Shown here: positions 6,807 through 14,682 of the stretch, piece after piece | Numbering within the stretch: position 1 is the first letter of the stretch | How the letters are laid out: each line of letters opens with the position of its first letter | Assembly: GCA_905213325.1 (NCBI GenBank) | Contig: CAJMHW010000025.1 | Coordinates: 1-29,410 of the forward strand | Origin: Collinsella aerofaciens | Lineage (GTDB): Bacteria; Actinomycetota; Coriobacteriia; Coriobacteriales; Coriobacteriaceae | DNA: 29,410 bases | Direction: 5' to 3' | The notes under the pieces: generated by a model | The model's input: the letters and a program-made list of their open reading frames with translations, nothing else | Told to the model about the DNA's origin: nothing | Databases searched by the model: none | Translations under genes and position numbers: made by a program

Positions 6807-7364
6807 ATGGAATCGGGGAAGATCGATCGTCGCCGACGCTATACGCTCTCGGTCATACGGGAGGCGTTCTTTGCGCTGCTGGCCGAGGTCGGCTTCGCGA
6901 AGATGACGGTGGCGGATATCTGCCGCCGCGCCGATATCAACCGCGGCACGTTCTATTTGCACTACGAGGACAAGTTCGCGCTGCTCGACGAACTTATCGA
7001 CGAGGCCCTGGCGGCGGCGCCGCCGCTCGAGGGAACGGAGGCGGGCGCCCTCTGCCAGCGCCCGCCGGCAAACGATGACTATTATCTGCTTTACTCGGAT
7101 GACGACGCATACGCCCGGGTGGCTCAGCGCGTCGTCGACCGCGGCGCTGAGCAGATGGTCCCCTCGATCATGGAGGAGACCGGGCTTTCGCGCGAGGACG
7201 CCTATCTGCTCTTCGTCCACAACGTCCAGGGAAATCTCGCGGTCAACCGCCTGCTCGGTTGGAGGCGAGGGTCCGAGTTCGCTCACGCCCAGGAGCTGCT
7301 CAGCGCCTATTCCGAAGGGGGCATGCGGGCGGTATCGGCCCCTTGCACACCGATCGCGAATTAG
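6807..7364 (+). CDS. TetR/AcrR-family transcriptional regulator
   Basis: The protein has 185 residues. The ATG at 6807 is chosen because GGAGG (6798-6802) lies just before it; an upstream TTG at 6780 has no ribosome site. Residues about 10-57 form the TetR HTH: …VIREAFFALLAEVGFAKMTV, then ADICRRADINRGTFYLHYEDK, with the typical FY-hY-KxxLL recognition end. The C-terminal ligand domain is acidic and variable, as in the family. It is transcribed away from the sirtuin-like operon and shares one regulatory spacer with it, so autorepression plus control of that operon is likely by position. The ligand is unknown. Its stop codon overlaps that of the convergent cupin gene by a few bases. Confidence 0.85.
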   Translation: MESGKIDRRRRYTLSVIREAFFALLAEVGFAKMTVADICRRADINRGTFYLHYEDKFALLDELIDEALAAAPPLEGTEAGALCQRPPANDDYYLLYSDDDAYARVAQRVVDRGAEQMVPSIMEETGLSREDAYLLFVHNVQGNLAVNRLLGWRRGSEFAHAQELLSAYSEGGMRAVSAPCTPIAN

Positions 7365-7714
7365 AGCATGATAGCGTCGTCGGCCGTGAAGGCATCAAGG
7401 GATCCCTGCTTGACCTGGATGCAGACGTATGTGATGCCCGAGTCGGATGCGGCGCGGAACTGACGGTGTGCGGCGGGGGAAATGCGCAGCCAGTCGCCGG
7501 CTGCAAGCTCGATTTCCTCACCGTCGATCGTGACCGAGCCAGCGCCTTCGATCACGCCATAGATTTCCTCGTTTTCCTTGTGTGCATGGACGAACGGAAC
7601 GCCAGCGCCGGCGGGAAGATTGTTGACACTCACCTCTGCCCCGGTAAGCCCGAGCACTTCGTGCAGCTCGACACGGCTCTCATTACCGATGTGGGTCTTT
7701 GCATAATTAGCCAT
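7361..7714 (-). CDS. Cupin-domain protein
   Basis: The protein has 117 residues, starting at ATG 7714-7712 with AGAGAGGA upstream. It is a single small cupin barrel. Motif 1 is FVHAHKENEEIYGVIEGAG (about residues 41-59), with metal-binding His/His/Glu positions. Motif 2 follows …AGDWLRISPAAHRQFRA, with a His. Stand-alone cupins of this type commonly bind a metal and act as small isomerases, dioxygenases or sensors; the substrate cannot be told. It is divergent from an HxlR regulator, and a candidate promoter (7765-7792) and operator (7798-7825) lie between. Its 3' end overlaps the TetR stop. Confidence 0.82.
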   Translation of the reverse strand: MANYAKTHIGNESRVELHEVLGLTGAEVSVNNLPAGAGVPFVHAHKENEEIYGVIEGAGSVTIDGEEIELAAGDWLRISPAAHRQFRAASDSGITYVCIQVKQGSLDAFTADDAIML

Positions 7715-7764
7715 AATGGTTCCTCTCTTGGGGTTGATTTACCTTGCAGGCATCTCCTGCGTGA

Positions 7765-7792
7765 GATATATTCAACGCGAAGGCGCATGCAA
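7765..7792 (-). promoter_or_regulatory. Candidate promoter of the cupin gene
   Basis: Read leftward, TTGCAT (7792-7787) and TATATC (7770-7765) are a plausible -35/-10 pair with a 16-base spacer, about 50 bases before the cupin start codon. The HxlR operator candidate lies immediately upstream of the -35 element. Confidence 0.45.
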
Positions 7793-7797
7793 ATACG

Positions 7798-7825
7798 AGT
7801 ACGCACATATTTGTAACTGCGTACT
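7798..7825. promoter_or_regulatory. Candidate HxlR operator (8-base inverted repeat, two helical turns apart)
   Basis: AGTACGCA (7798-7805) and TGCGTACT (7818-7825) are perfect inverted arms with a 12-base spacer, so half-site centres are 20 bases apart. That spacing suits a winged-helix dimer such as HxlR, and GTAC-containing arms are reported for this family. The position between hxlR and cupin supports regulation of both. Binding is inferred, not shown. Confidence 0.55.
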
Positions 7826-7865
7826 TTTTTGTGAAACCGGTATGGTCAAGGAGGTTGAGTCTCCC

Positions 7866-8192
7866 GTGATGGCGAAAGAGGAGCTTCCGGAGTGTCCGGT
7901 CGCAACGGCGGTAGCGCTCATTGGCGGCAAGTGGAAGCTGCTCATTATCCGTAACTTGCGCGTACGCCCCTGGCGTTTCAACGAGTTGCGCCGCGACCTT
8001 GAGGGAATCTCTCAGAAGGTGCTTACCGACAGCCTGCGGCAGATGGAGGATGATGGGCTGGTCTTTCGCCACGACTATGGCGAGAATCCTCCCCGCGTTG
8101 AGTATGGCCTTACCGAGCTCGGCCGCCAGATGATGCCCGTCGTGGACTCGCTGGCAGACTTCGGCGCTTATTACAAGACGGTCGTTTCGTAG
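7866..8192 (+). CDS. HxlR-family winged-helix transcriptional regulator
   Basis: The protein has about 108 residues. Starts considered were GTG 7866 or ATG 7869, both following AAGGAGG (7848-7854); ATG 7842 lacks a ribosome site. The HxlR hallmark is clear: CPV near the N-terminus, then LIGGKWKLLIIRNL, RFNELRRDLEGISQKVLTDSL, LRQMEDDGLVFR, and PPRVEYGLTELG. A single Cys in the CPV segment is typical of family members that sense electrophiles or disulfide stress. The gene is divergent from a cupin with a palindromic operator candidate between them, and upstream of an FMN reductase on the same strand. Together they suggest a small redox or electrophile response, which is inference. Confidence 0.88.
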   Translation: MMAKEELPECPVATAVALIGGKWKLLIIRNLRVRPWRFNELRRDLEGISQKVLTDSLRQMEDDGLVFRHDYGENPPRVEYGLTELGRQMMPVVDSLADFGAYYKTVVS

Positions 8193-8291
8193 CGGACACG
8201 CTGCTTAGGGGGCGGAGAACCGCTATGAGGGTGCTAACGAAAACCTGTCCCGAATCATCGTGCGCCTGCGGCATGAAGAAGGGAGATTCTT

Positions 8292-8822
8292 ATGAATATC
8301 GTTGTATTGAGCGGCAGCCCGCGTAAGGGCGCCAATACCGACACTATGGTCGAGGCGTTTGCCGAGACCGCGCGCGAGGGCGGCCATACGGTCGAGGTCG
8401 TCCGCGTTGCCGGCAAAAAGATCGCTGGTTGTCTGGGATGTCAGTACTGCTTTACCCATGAGGGCACTTGCGTGCAGAAGGATGACATGGCCGACGTGAT
8501 CGAGTCGCTGAAAGGCGCCGACATGGTCGTCTTCGCCTCGCCTATCTACTGGTTTGATATCACCGCGCAGGAGAAGGCCGCCATCGACCGCCTGTACGCC
8601 TTCGGTGCCACGGGATTCCCGTTTACCAAGACGGCCCTTTTGCTCGATAGCCACAGCGAGGGCGTCTACGATGCGGCAATCGCTATGTACAAGTCGACCT
8701 GCGCGTACTGCAAGTGGGAGGACCAGGGCATTGTCACCATCAGCGGTATGACCGAGCGCGACAGCATGGCATCGTCGCCCAAGTTGGAAGAGGTGCGAGA
8801 GCTCGCTCGCAAGCTCGCCTAA
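8292..8822 (+). CDS. NADPH-dependent FMN reductase family (flavodoxin-fold) protein
   Basis: The protein has 176 residues, starting at ATG 8292 after AAGGGAG. The N-terminus VVLSGSPRKGANTDTM holds the phosphate-binding SxR-xxNT loop of flavodoxin-like FMN reductases. GCLGCQYC (about residues 46-53) is the Cys-rich segment common in iron-sulfur or thiol-linked members, and SPIYWFDIT (about 84-92) is the isoalloxazine-contact loop. The family uses NAD(P)H to reduce FMN, quinones or similar acceptors in the cytoplasm. It follows hxlR by 99 bases on the same strand, so a shared stress regulon is possible. The exact substrate is unknown. Confidence 0.85.
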   Translation: MNIVVLSGSPRKGANTDTMVEAFAETAREGGHTVEVVRVAGKKIAGCLGCQYCFTHEGTCVQKDDMADVIESLKGADMVVFASPIYWFDITAQEKAAIDRLYAFGATGFPFTKTALLLDSHSEGVYDAAIAMYKSTCAYCKWEDQGIVTISGMTERDSMASSPKLEEVRELARKLA

Positions 8823-8837
8823 GGACAAGGAGAGCGC

Positions 8838-8933
8838 ATGGCACTCAGCGTTGGCGGAAAGCCTGCTTCCCTTACCAAGAGGATTGCTGATTGCCATGCG
8901 TTGATGCTCCCGCGGACAATTCCGGCGTGCTAA
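8838..8933 (+). CDS. Possible 31-residue ORF or gene remnant
   Basis: The ATG at 8838 follows AAGGAG at 8827-8832, 15 bases after the stop of the FMN reductase, and the frame runs 31 codons to TAA 8931-8933. The strong ribosome site and operon-like spacing are the only evidence. No domain is recognised. It is most likely the start of a gene whose remainder was lost where the leftward ATPase gene now ends (their stops overlap). Confidence 0.3.
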   Translation: MALSVGGKPASLTKRIADCHALMLPRTIPAC

Positions 8934-10024
8934 AACGCCTTCTCGTTCAAGAATTCCCTGAACGCGGGGATGTCGAAGCCGACGAGGCCACGTCCACGTT
9001 CCCCGATAACGCCGTCTTCGAGGAGGCGGCGTTTATATTGACTTGCATAGTTGCTGGCGACGCCCATACGCTTGGCAATTTCTGAGACCCTGCTGGGGCC
9101 AGAATCGGGCAGCATTGCCAACAAAAATTCGATGTCTTTATCGGAAAGCTCTCGATAGGTCGTTTCGAGAATACGATCGCGCAGCTCCATGCGTGCGAGC
9201 AGGGAACCCTGCTGAACATCGGACGTACTGATTTGGGGCGAGTTCTTCGAAACATCCCAAGTGCGATATCCGACGAGCTGCATCATGTAGGGGAATCCGT
9301 CGACCGCCTTCACAGCATCCTCGAGCGCCTCTGGCGTAATCGACCGTTCTCCGGCCTCAACGGTTTTGCGGAAGGCATTTGCAATTTCAACGTCAGTGAT
9401 TCGTCCTAACTGATGATATTGAGAGCGCCTGAGGAACGAGACGGAATCGTTGCGTAGCAGTGCCGATACTTTGTAAGGCAGTCCTGCCATGAGTAGGGCG
9501 ACTTTTTTACCTTCGCGCACAAAGTGCTGGTAAACAGAGGCAAATTGGAGCATTTCATCAAGATCTACTGTGACTTCATCGATGGTGATGAGAAGTCCGA
9601 TGTCATGTTTTTCGAGTTGCTTAAAGATGCCATTCATGCGTGTGCGCCAGTTGCCCTGGGCCTCTTGAGCATATGTCCAATCGATGCCCACTGGGCCAAT
9701 TTGAACACCGTTTATGCGCGCGTGAGGCTGTGAGAGGTAGCTATCTGCGGCTTCTTTGGTTCGCTCGATAATATCTTCGAGCATGCCTGGCATGGCGGAG
9801 ACATTTGCTGCGATCCAGTCGTGTCCAAGCGCCGTTTCTGAAAGGAGCGAGAGAAGCGCCGTCTTGCCCGTTCCCCTTGCGCCCGTAAAAATAGTCGACA
9901 GGTTGGGATCTCCCGGGCCATTGATAAAGCCACGGTTGATGTCACGCAGAATATGCTCGCGGCCCGCTAGAAAGGGAGGGACGCTTCCAAATGTTGGGGT
10001 AAAGGGGTTCTTGCTGTACTCCAT
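8930..10024 (-). CDS. ORC/AAA_16-like ATPase with C-terminal helix-turn-helix
   Basis: The protein has 364 residues. The ATG at 10024-10022 is chosen for the AAAGGAG just upstream; the longer frame would translate the repeat. Walker A is GARGTGKT (48-55) and Walker B LLITIDE (144-150). A lid-like helical region follows, and near residues 310-340 SRVSEIAKRMGVASNYASQY is an HTH followed by a wing (…LLEDGVIGERGRG). The ORC1/Cdc6-like layout of AAA domain plus winged helix occurs in many stand-alone bacterial ATPases of unknown role, some carried on mobile DNA. Nothing next to it suggests a partner. The tandem repeat directly upstream may be its own binding site, by analogy with iteron-binding initiators; that is speculative. 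Confidence 0.82.
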   Translation of the reverse strand: MEYSKNPFTPTFGSVPPFLAGREHILRDINRGFINGPGDPNLSTIFTGARGTGKTALLSLLSETALGHDWIAANVSAMPGMLEDIIERTKEAADSYLSQPHARINGVQIGPVGIDWTYAQEAQGNWRTRMNGIFKQLEKHDIGLLITIDEVTVDLDEMLQFASVYQHFVREGKKVALLMAGLPYKVSALLRNDSVSFLRRSQYHQLGRITDVEIANAFRKTVEAGERSITPEALEDAVKAVDGFPYMMQLVGYRTWDVSKNSPQISTSDVQQGSLLARMELRDRILETTYRELSDKDIEFLLAMLPDSGPSRVSEIAKRMGVASNYASQYKRRLLEDGVIGERGRGLVGFDIPAFREFLNEKAF

Positions 10025-10031
10025 GGTAGCT

Positions 10032-10089
10032 CCTTTGCAAGTTTTGCTAATTTTTGCAACTTTTGCTAACTTTTGCAAGTTTTGCTAAC
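10032..10089. repeat. Tandem repeat of period ~10 nt upstream of the AAA ATPase
   Basis: Six head-to-tail units with TTTGC cores start near 10032, 10042, 10052, 10061, 10071 and 10080. TTTTGCAAG/C and TTTTGCTAA(C) alternate. The period is close to one DNA helical turn. The array sits immediately before the ribosome site of the leftward ATPase, so it lies in that gene's promoter or 5' untranslated region. Confidence 0.7.
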
Positions 10090-10125
10090 GGCTGACCAAA
10101 GGACATCGAAGCAGTGACGCTGACA

Positions 10126-10173
10126 TTTTTTACGCAGAAAAATAAGCAGAAATCAATTTATCTGCGTTAAAAA
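10126..10173. other. A/T-flanked hairpin in the intergenic region
   Basis: ACGCAGA (10132-10138) and TCTGCGT (10161-10167) are perfect arms flanked outward by a T-run and an A-run that also pair, apart from one mismatch. The structure could terminate transcription in either direction; it lies between the topoisomerase A-subunit terminator and the ATPase leader. Confidence 0.35.
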
Positions 10174-10183
10174 AAGTTGAGAA

Positions 10184-10234
10184 GAAAAACGACGAGTCCC
10201 GGGCGCAATGCCGTTGCGTTCCGGGCCTCGCCGC
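10184..10234 (-). terminator. Intrinsic terminator of the topoisomerase operon
   Basis: Read leftward, a G+C-rich stem (outer CGAG…CTCG, then CCCGG…CCGGG, inner GCAA…TTGC; paired bases between 10193 and 10230) is followed by GTTTTTCTTC. It begins about 40 bases after the stop codon of the A-subunit gene. Confidence 0.75.
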
Positions 10235-10270
10235 TTTGAGAAGTATCTAACGGTCTCGTTGCCGTGGCGC

Positions 10271-12511
10271 CTAGTCAAACAAACTCGGCATGTCGTTTTC
10301 CTTCATGAGGGCACCGGCAGAAGGCAGGCTCTGCGCGGTGAACTTTTCGGCCGAGACGCCGGCGCCAAGGATCTCTTCGGTTGTGCCGACGGTGGTGACC
10401 GAGCGGCCCTTCTTGGCCGTAAAGGCCTGGACGCCCTGCGTGTTGGTGGTCGTCTTGGTCTTGAGCAGCGACGTGTTGAAGTTCATCAGGCGATAGTCGC
10501 TCGAGACCAGCGCGATGTCGCGATCTTCCTTGAGCACCTGGGCATACAGCAGTTTGCTGCCGCCGTAGATGGCGTTCTTAAGGCGCTTGCGGTTGGTCTT
10601 GGTGACGTATCCGGAAAGCGCGACGCGCACCACGCGGCCGTTCTCAAAGACAAACAGCACGTCGGCCTTGTAGTCCTCGGGGTCGATGACCCAGATGACG
10701 CTCTCGTCGGGTTCCATCTCAAGATCGGTGGGCAGGTACGAGCCCAGCTGGGCCGACTTGGTGTCCTCAAACGCCGCAACCTTGCACTTGTACACCTGGC
10801 TCTTGTTGGTAAAGACCAGCAACTCGTGGGTGTTGGAGGACGGAAACTCGATAAAGGGCTTGTCACCGTCTTTGTACTTGAGCGAGGTGGCCTTCTTGAG
10901 CACTCGGTCGGTCATCTTCTTAAGGTAGCCATCGCGCGAGAGCATGATGGTGACCGGGTACTCCTCGACCTCGGGCTCCAGGCTCACCTCGATGACCTCA
11001 TGGGGCTCGATCCTGCCCGTGCGGCGCGGCATCACGTACTTCTTGTTGACTGCGGCCAGCTCGTCGCTGATGACCTTCTTGATGTTCTCCTCGCTGGAGA
11101 GGATCTCCTCAAGCTCGGCAATCTCACCCTCGAGCTTGGCGATGTCCTTGGTGCGGTTGAGGATGTACTCCTCGTTGATGTTGCGGAGCTTAAGCTCGGC
11201 AACAAACTCGGCCTGGGTCTCGTCGATGTCGAAACCCTTCATAAGGTTGGGCACGACCTCGGCTTCGAGCTTGGTGCCACGGATGATGGCAATCGCCTTG
11301 TCGATGTCGAGCAAGATCGCCTCAAGGCCGTGCAGCAGGTGCAGACGCTCGGACTTTTTGCCCAGGTCAAAGTTGATGCGGCGACGCGTTGACTCAATAC
11401 GCCACTTGACCCATTCGTGCAGAATCTGGCGCACGCCCATAACGCGGGGATAGCCGTCGACGAGCACGTTGAAGTTGCACGAGAACGAATCCTGCAGCGT
11501 GGTCGAGCGATAGAGTTTGGCCATGAGCTTGTCGGGGTCGACACCGCGCTTAAGGTCGATGGCGATGCGCAGACCCGAAAGGTCTGTCTCGTCGCGGATG
11601 TCGGCGATCTCCTTGACCTTGCCCTCCTTGGAGAGCTTGACGATGCGCTCGATGATGACATCGGTCTTGGTGGTGTAGGGAATCTCGTACACCTCGATGA
11701 TGCGCTCTTCGGGGATCCAGCGCCAGCGGGAGCGAATCTGGAAGCTGCCAAGGCCGGTCTCGACGATCTTCTCCATCTCCTCGCGGCGGTAGATAATTTC
11801 GCCGCCGGTCGAGAAGTCGGGCATGGGCATGTACTCGAGCAGGTCGCAGTCGGGGTCCTGCAGGTAGTGCATTGTGGCAGTGCAGACCTCGTTGAGGTTG
11901 AAGCCGCAGATGTCGGACGCCATGGCGACGCCGATGCCTTTGTTGGCCGAGACGAGGATGTTGGGGAACGTGGTGGGCAGCAGGCGCGGCTCCTTCATGG
12001 CGCCGTCGTAGCTGTCGACGAAGTCGACCGGGTCCTTGTCGATGTCCTTGAAGATCTCGGCGCTGATGGGGGAGAGCTTGGCCTCGGTATAACGCGAGGC
12101 GGCGTAGCTCAGGTCGCCCGAATAGTACTTGCCAAAGTTGCCCTTCGACTCTACGAAGGGGGCGAGCAGCGCCTCGTTGCCGGTGGCCAGACGCACCATC
12201 GTCTCGTAGATCGCGGCATCGCCGTGCGGGTTGAGCTTCATGGTCTGACCCACGATGTTGGCGCTCTTTTGGCGCTCGCCCTTGAGCAGACCCATCTTGT
12301 ACATGGTGTAGAGCAGCTTGCGATGCGAGGGCTTAAAGCCGTCGATCTCGGGGAATGCACGCGAGACGTTGACGCTCATAGCGTAGGGCATGTAGTTGAC
12401 CTCGAGCGTCTGCGTGATCGGCTGATCGGTGACCTCGGAGTGCAGGCCGATGACGTTTTCGGCGTTGACCTGCTTTTTCTTGGGCTGGTTCTTCGTCTTC
12501 TTCTTTGCCAC
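10271..12511 (-). CDS. Type IIA DNA topoisomerase subunit A (ParC/GyrA-like)
   Basis: The protein has 746 residues. The start is GTG 12511-12509, with AGAGGAAA upstream, 45 bases after the B-subunit stop. It forms the DNA breakage-reunion subunit of a topoisomerase with the B subunit encoded just upstream. The Lys-rich N-terminus is followed by the winged-helix domain. AASRYTEAKLSPIS carries the catalytic Tyr141 next to Arg140, and a tower/coiled-coil region follows (…IAKLEGEIAELEEIL…, about residues 455-475). The C-terminal third is a beta-propeller-like region without a recognisable GyrA box, which favours a ParC-type decatenase over gyrase. The quinolone loop reads NPHGDAAIYE: Ala99 stands where gyrases have the drug-contacting Ser, and Asn replaces the usual first His. 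It is probably an additional topoisomerase to the housekeeping gyrase, which is not in this window. Confidence 0.9.
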   Translation of the reverse strand: MAKKKTKNQPKKKQVNAENVIGLHSEVTDQPITQTLEVNYMPYAMSVNVSRAFPEIDGFKPSHRKLLYTMYKMGLLKGERQKSANIVGQTMKLNPHGDAAIYETMVRLATGNEALLAPFVESKGNFGKYYSGDLSYAASRYTEAKLSPISAEIFKDIDKDPVDFVDSYDGAMKEPRLLPTTFPNILVSANKGIGVAMASDICGFNLNEVCTATMHYLQDPDCDLLEYMPMPDFSTGGEIIYRREEMEKIVETGLGSFQIRSRWRWIPEERIIEVYEIPYTTKTDVIIERIVKLSKEGKVKEIADIRDETDLSGLRIAIDLKRGVDPDKLMAKLYRSTTLQDSFSCNFNVLVDGYPRVMGVRQILHEWVKWRIESTRRRINFDLGKKSERLHLLHGLEAILLDIDKAIAIIRGTKLEAEVVPNLMKGFDIDETQAEFVAELKLRNINEEYILNRTKDIAKLEGEIAELEEILSSEENIKKVISDELAAVNKKYVMPRRTGRIEPHEVIEVSLEPEVEEYPVTIMLSRDGYLKKMTDRVLKKATSLKYKDGDKPFIEFPSSNTHELLVFTNKSQVYKCKVAAFEDTKSAQLGSYLPTDLEMEPDESVIWVIDPEDYKADVLFVFENGRVVRVALSGYVTKTNRKRLKNAIYGGSKLLYAQVLKEDRDIALVSSDYRLMNFNTSLLKTKTTTNTQGVQAFTAKKGRSVTTVGTTEEILGAGVSAEKFTAQSLPSAGALMKENDMPSLFD

Positions 12512-12556
12512 GATTTCCTCTTGAACTTCTTATGGGCCGTCGTTATCGATTTGCTG

Positions 12557-14554
12557 CTATTGCAGGTCCAGCTGGTCCAGGTATTCCTTGCCGTGCTCCG
12601 AGATATGGCGCTTGCGGCCCGCCTCGTCGTTGCCCAGCAACAGGTTGAACATGGTTTCCATCTTGGTGACGTCCTCGGGCTCCACCTTGATCAGACGACG
12701 CGTCTCGGGGTTCATGGTGGTGAGCCACATCATGTCCGGGTCGTTCTCACCAAGACCCTTGGAGCGGTTGATGGAACACTTCTGGTCGCCGATCTCTTTG
12801 AGGATGCCGTTCTTCTCGAGCTCGGTGTAGGCAAAGTAGGTCTTCTCTTTGCAGTTGATCTCGTAGAGCGGCGACTCGGCGATATAGACGTAGCCCTCGT
12901 CGATAAGCGTGGGTACCAGGCGATAGAGCATGGTGAGCACGAGCGTGCGGATGTGATAACCGTCGACGTCGGCGTCCGTACAGATGATGACCTTGTTCCA
13001 GTTGAGGTTGTCCAGGTCAAAGGCGCCAAGGTTCTTGATGCGCTTGTCCTTGATCTCCACACCGCAGCCCAGCACGCGCATGAGGTCCATGATGATGTCG
13101 GACTTAAAGATGCGCGGGTAGTCCTCCTTTAGGCAGTTGAGGATCTTACCGCGGACGGGCATAACGCCCTGGAACTCGGCATCGCGCGAGGTGCGAATGG
13201 CGCCTGCTGCCGAGTCGCCCTCTACGATGTAGATCTCGCGACGGCTCTTGTCCTTGGAGCGGCAGTCGATGAATTTCTGCACGCGGTTGGCCATGTCGGT
13301 CTTCTGCTGCAGGTTGGTCTTGATGCTCTGGCGCGTCTTCTCGGCATTCTCGCGCGAGCGCTTGTTGATGAGCACCTGCTCCATGATCTTATTGGCGGCG
13401 TCCTTGTTCTCGATCAAGTAAGTCGAGAGGCGCTCCTTAAAGAAGGCCGTCATAGCCTGCTGGATAAAGCGGTTGTTGATGGCCTTCTTAGTCTGGTTCT
13501 CGTAGGACGTCTGGGTTGAGAAGCAGTTGGTCACCAGCACCAGACAGTCCTGGACGTCCTGCCATTTGATGCCGCTCTCGTTTTTGTTGTACTTGCCCTG
13601 TTGCTTGATGTAGGCATCGATGGCGCTGGTCAGAGCGCTGCGGGCAGCCTTCTCGGGCGAGCCGCCGTTCTCGAGCCACGATGAGTTGTGGTAGTACTCC
13701 TGCATCATGAAAGTGCGCGAGAAGCACATGCAAGCAGTGATTTTTACGTTGTAGTCGGGCAGGTCCTCGCGATCGCGACCGCGACGGTCGGCCTCGATAA
13801 AGAAGGGCTCGGTAAGGTAGTCGGTACCGACCTTCTCGAGCACGTAGTCCTCGATGCCCTTGGGATAGCAAAAATCCTCTTCGGAAAACTCGCCATCGTC
13901 GCCCTCGATGCGCAGGCGGAAGGTCACGTTGGCGTTGACCACGGCCTGGCGGCGCATGGTCTCGCGATACCACTCGTGGGGAATGCTAATCGAGGTAAAG
14001 ACCTCAAGATCGGGGCGCCACTTGATAGTGGTGCCGGTGCGGTTCTCGTCGCTGGGCTCAATCTCGAGTGCCTTCTTCTTGGCGCCGACGACCTTGCCCT
14101 TTTTAAAGTGCAGAGAGTACTTGTTGCCGTCGCGCCAAACCGTGACGTCCATGTACTCGGAGGCGTACTGAGTCGCGCAGGAGCCCAGGCCGTTGGTGCC
14201 GAGCGAGAAGTCGTAGTCGCCGCCTTGGTTGTTGTTATATTTGCCGCCGGCGTAGAGCTCGCAAAAGACGAGCTCCCAGTTAAAGCGCTTCTCGGAAGGG
14301 TTCCAGTCGAGCGGGCAGCCACGGCCATTGTCCTCTACCTGGATAGAGCCATCGCGAAAGGCGGTAAGGGTGATGAGCTTGCCGTAACCCTGGCGCGCCT
14401 CGTCAACGGCGTTGGACAGGATCTCGAAGGCGGCATGCGCGCAACCGTCGAGTCCGTCCGAGCCAAAGATAACGGCGGGGCGCAGGCGTACGCGTTCCTC
14501 GTCCTTGAGCTGGCGGATACTGTCGTTACCATAGTTTGCGGTGTTTTTTGCCAT
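12557..14554 (-). CDS. Type IIA DNA topoisomerase subunit B (ParE/GyrB-like)
   Basis: The protein has 665 residues, starting at ATG 14554-14552. GAGAGAG lies 5 bases before it and a stronger AAAGGAG further up. GHKL ATPase motifs are SNAVDEA (47-53), DNGRGCP (75-81) and GTNGLG (119-124). The Toprim domain has EGDSAAG (445-451), PVRGKILNC and TDADVDG (526-532), the Glu/Asp-x-Asp metal site. The C-terminal RSKGLGE is typical. SAAGAIRTSRD departs from the common SAGGSAKQGRD, and the Asn-rich insertion YNNNQGGDYDF before the ATP lid is also atypical, marking a divergent lineage. ATP-driven strand passage with the A subunit is expected from the family. A near-perfect SOS-type box lies about 100 bases upstream, suggesting damage control of the operon. 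Confidence 0.9.
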   Translation of the reverse strand: MAKNTANYGNDSIRQLKDEERVRLRPAVIFGSDGLDGCAHAAFEILSNAVDEARQGYGKLITLTAFRDGSIQVEDNGRGCPLDWNPSEKRFNWELVFCELYAGGKYNNNQGGDYDFSLGTNGLGSCATQYASEYMDVTVWRDGNKYSLHFKKGKVVGAKKKALEIEPSDENRTGTTIKWRPDLEVFTSISIPHEWYRETMRRQAVVNANVTFRLRIEGDDGEFSEEDFCYPKGIEDYVLEKVGTDYLTEPFFIEADRRGRDREDLPDYNVKITACMCFSRTFMMQEYYHNSSWLENGGSPEKAARSALTSAIDAYIKQQGKYNKNESGIKWQDVQDCLVLVTNCFSTQTSYENQTKKAINNRFIQQAMTAFFKERLSTYLIENKDAANKIMEQVLINKRSRENAEKTRQSIKTNLQQKTDMANRVQKFIDCRSKDKSRREIYIVEGDSAAGAIRTSRDAEFQGVMPVRGKILNCLKEDYPRIFKSDIIMDLMRVLGCGVEIKDKRIKNLGAFDLDNLNWNKVIICTDADVDGYHIRTLVLTMLYRLVPTLIDEGYVYIAESPLYEINCKEKTYFAYTELEKNGILKEIGDQKCSINRSKGLGENDPDMMWLTTMNPETRRLIKVEPEDVTKMETMFNLLLGNDEAGRKRHISEHGKEYLDQLDLQ

Positions 14555-14653
14555 ACTCGCTCTCTCGGTGCTCCTTTGCTGCGTTTAAGTCATATAGATA
14601 GTCAAGGTAGCATAGCCGAGCCCGCAGACGATTCCACCCAACACGAAATCCAT

Positions 14654-14667
14654 CGAACAATCGTTCG
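14654..14667. promoter_or_regulatory. Candidate LexA (SOS) box upstream of the topoisomerase operon
   Basis: CGAAC-AATC-GTTCG is a perfect match to the CGAACNNNNGTTCG core known for Gram-positive and actinobacterial LexA boxes, with perfect 5-base arms. It lies about 100 bases before the B-subunit start codon. No convincing -35/-10 pair could be fixed around it, so its position relative to the promoter is unknown. Confidence 0.5.
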
Positions 14668-14682
14668 GATTAAAGGGGATAG

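Noticed and set aside
10032..10089. CRISPR-like array
   Set aside because: Units are about 10 bases with no spacers between them, so it is a simple tandem repeat.
10208..13132. Long plus-strand frames (394 and 571 codons) opposite the topoisomerase genes
   Set aside because: They are antisense shadows: no ribosome sites, Leu/Val/Asp/His-rich composition mirroring the codons of the real genes, and the minus strand has clear topoisomerase motifs throughout.
14585..14653. 22-codon hydrophobic ORF on the minus strand between the SOS-like box and the B-subunit gene
   Set aside because: It starts at an ATG directly abutting the SOS-like box without any ribosome site; the hydrophobic composition is suggestive but not enough for a gene call.
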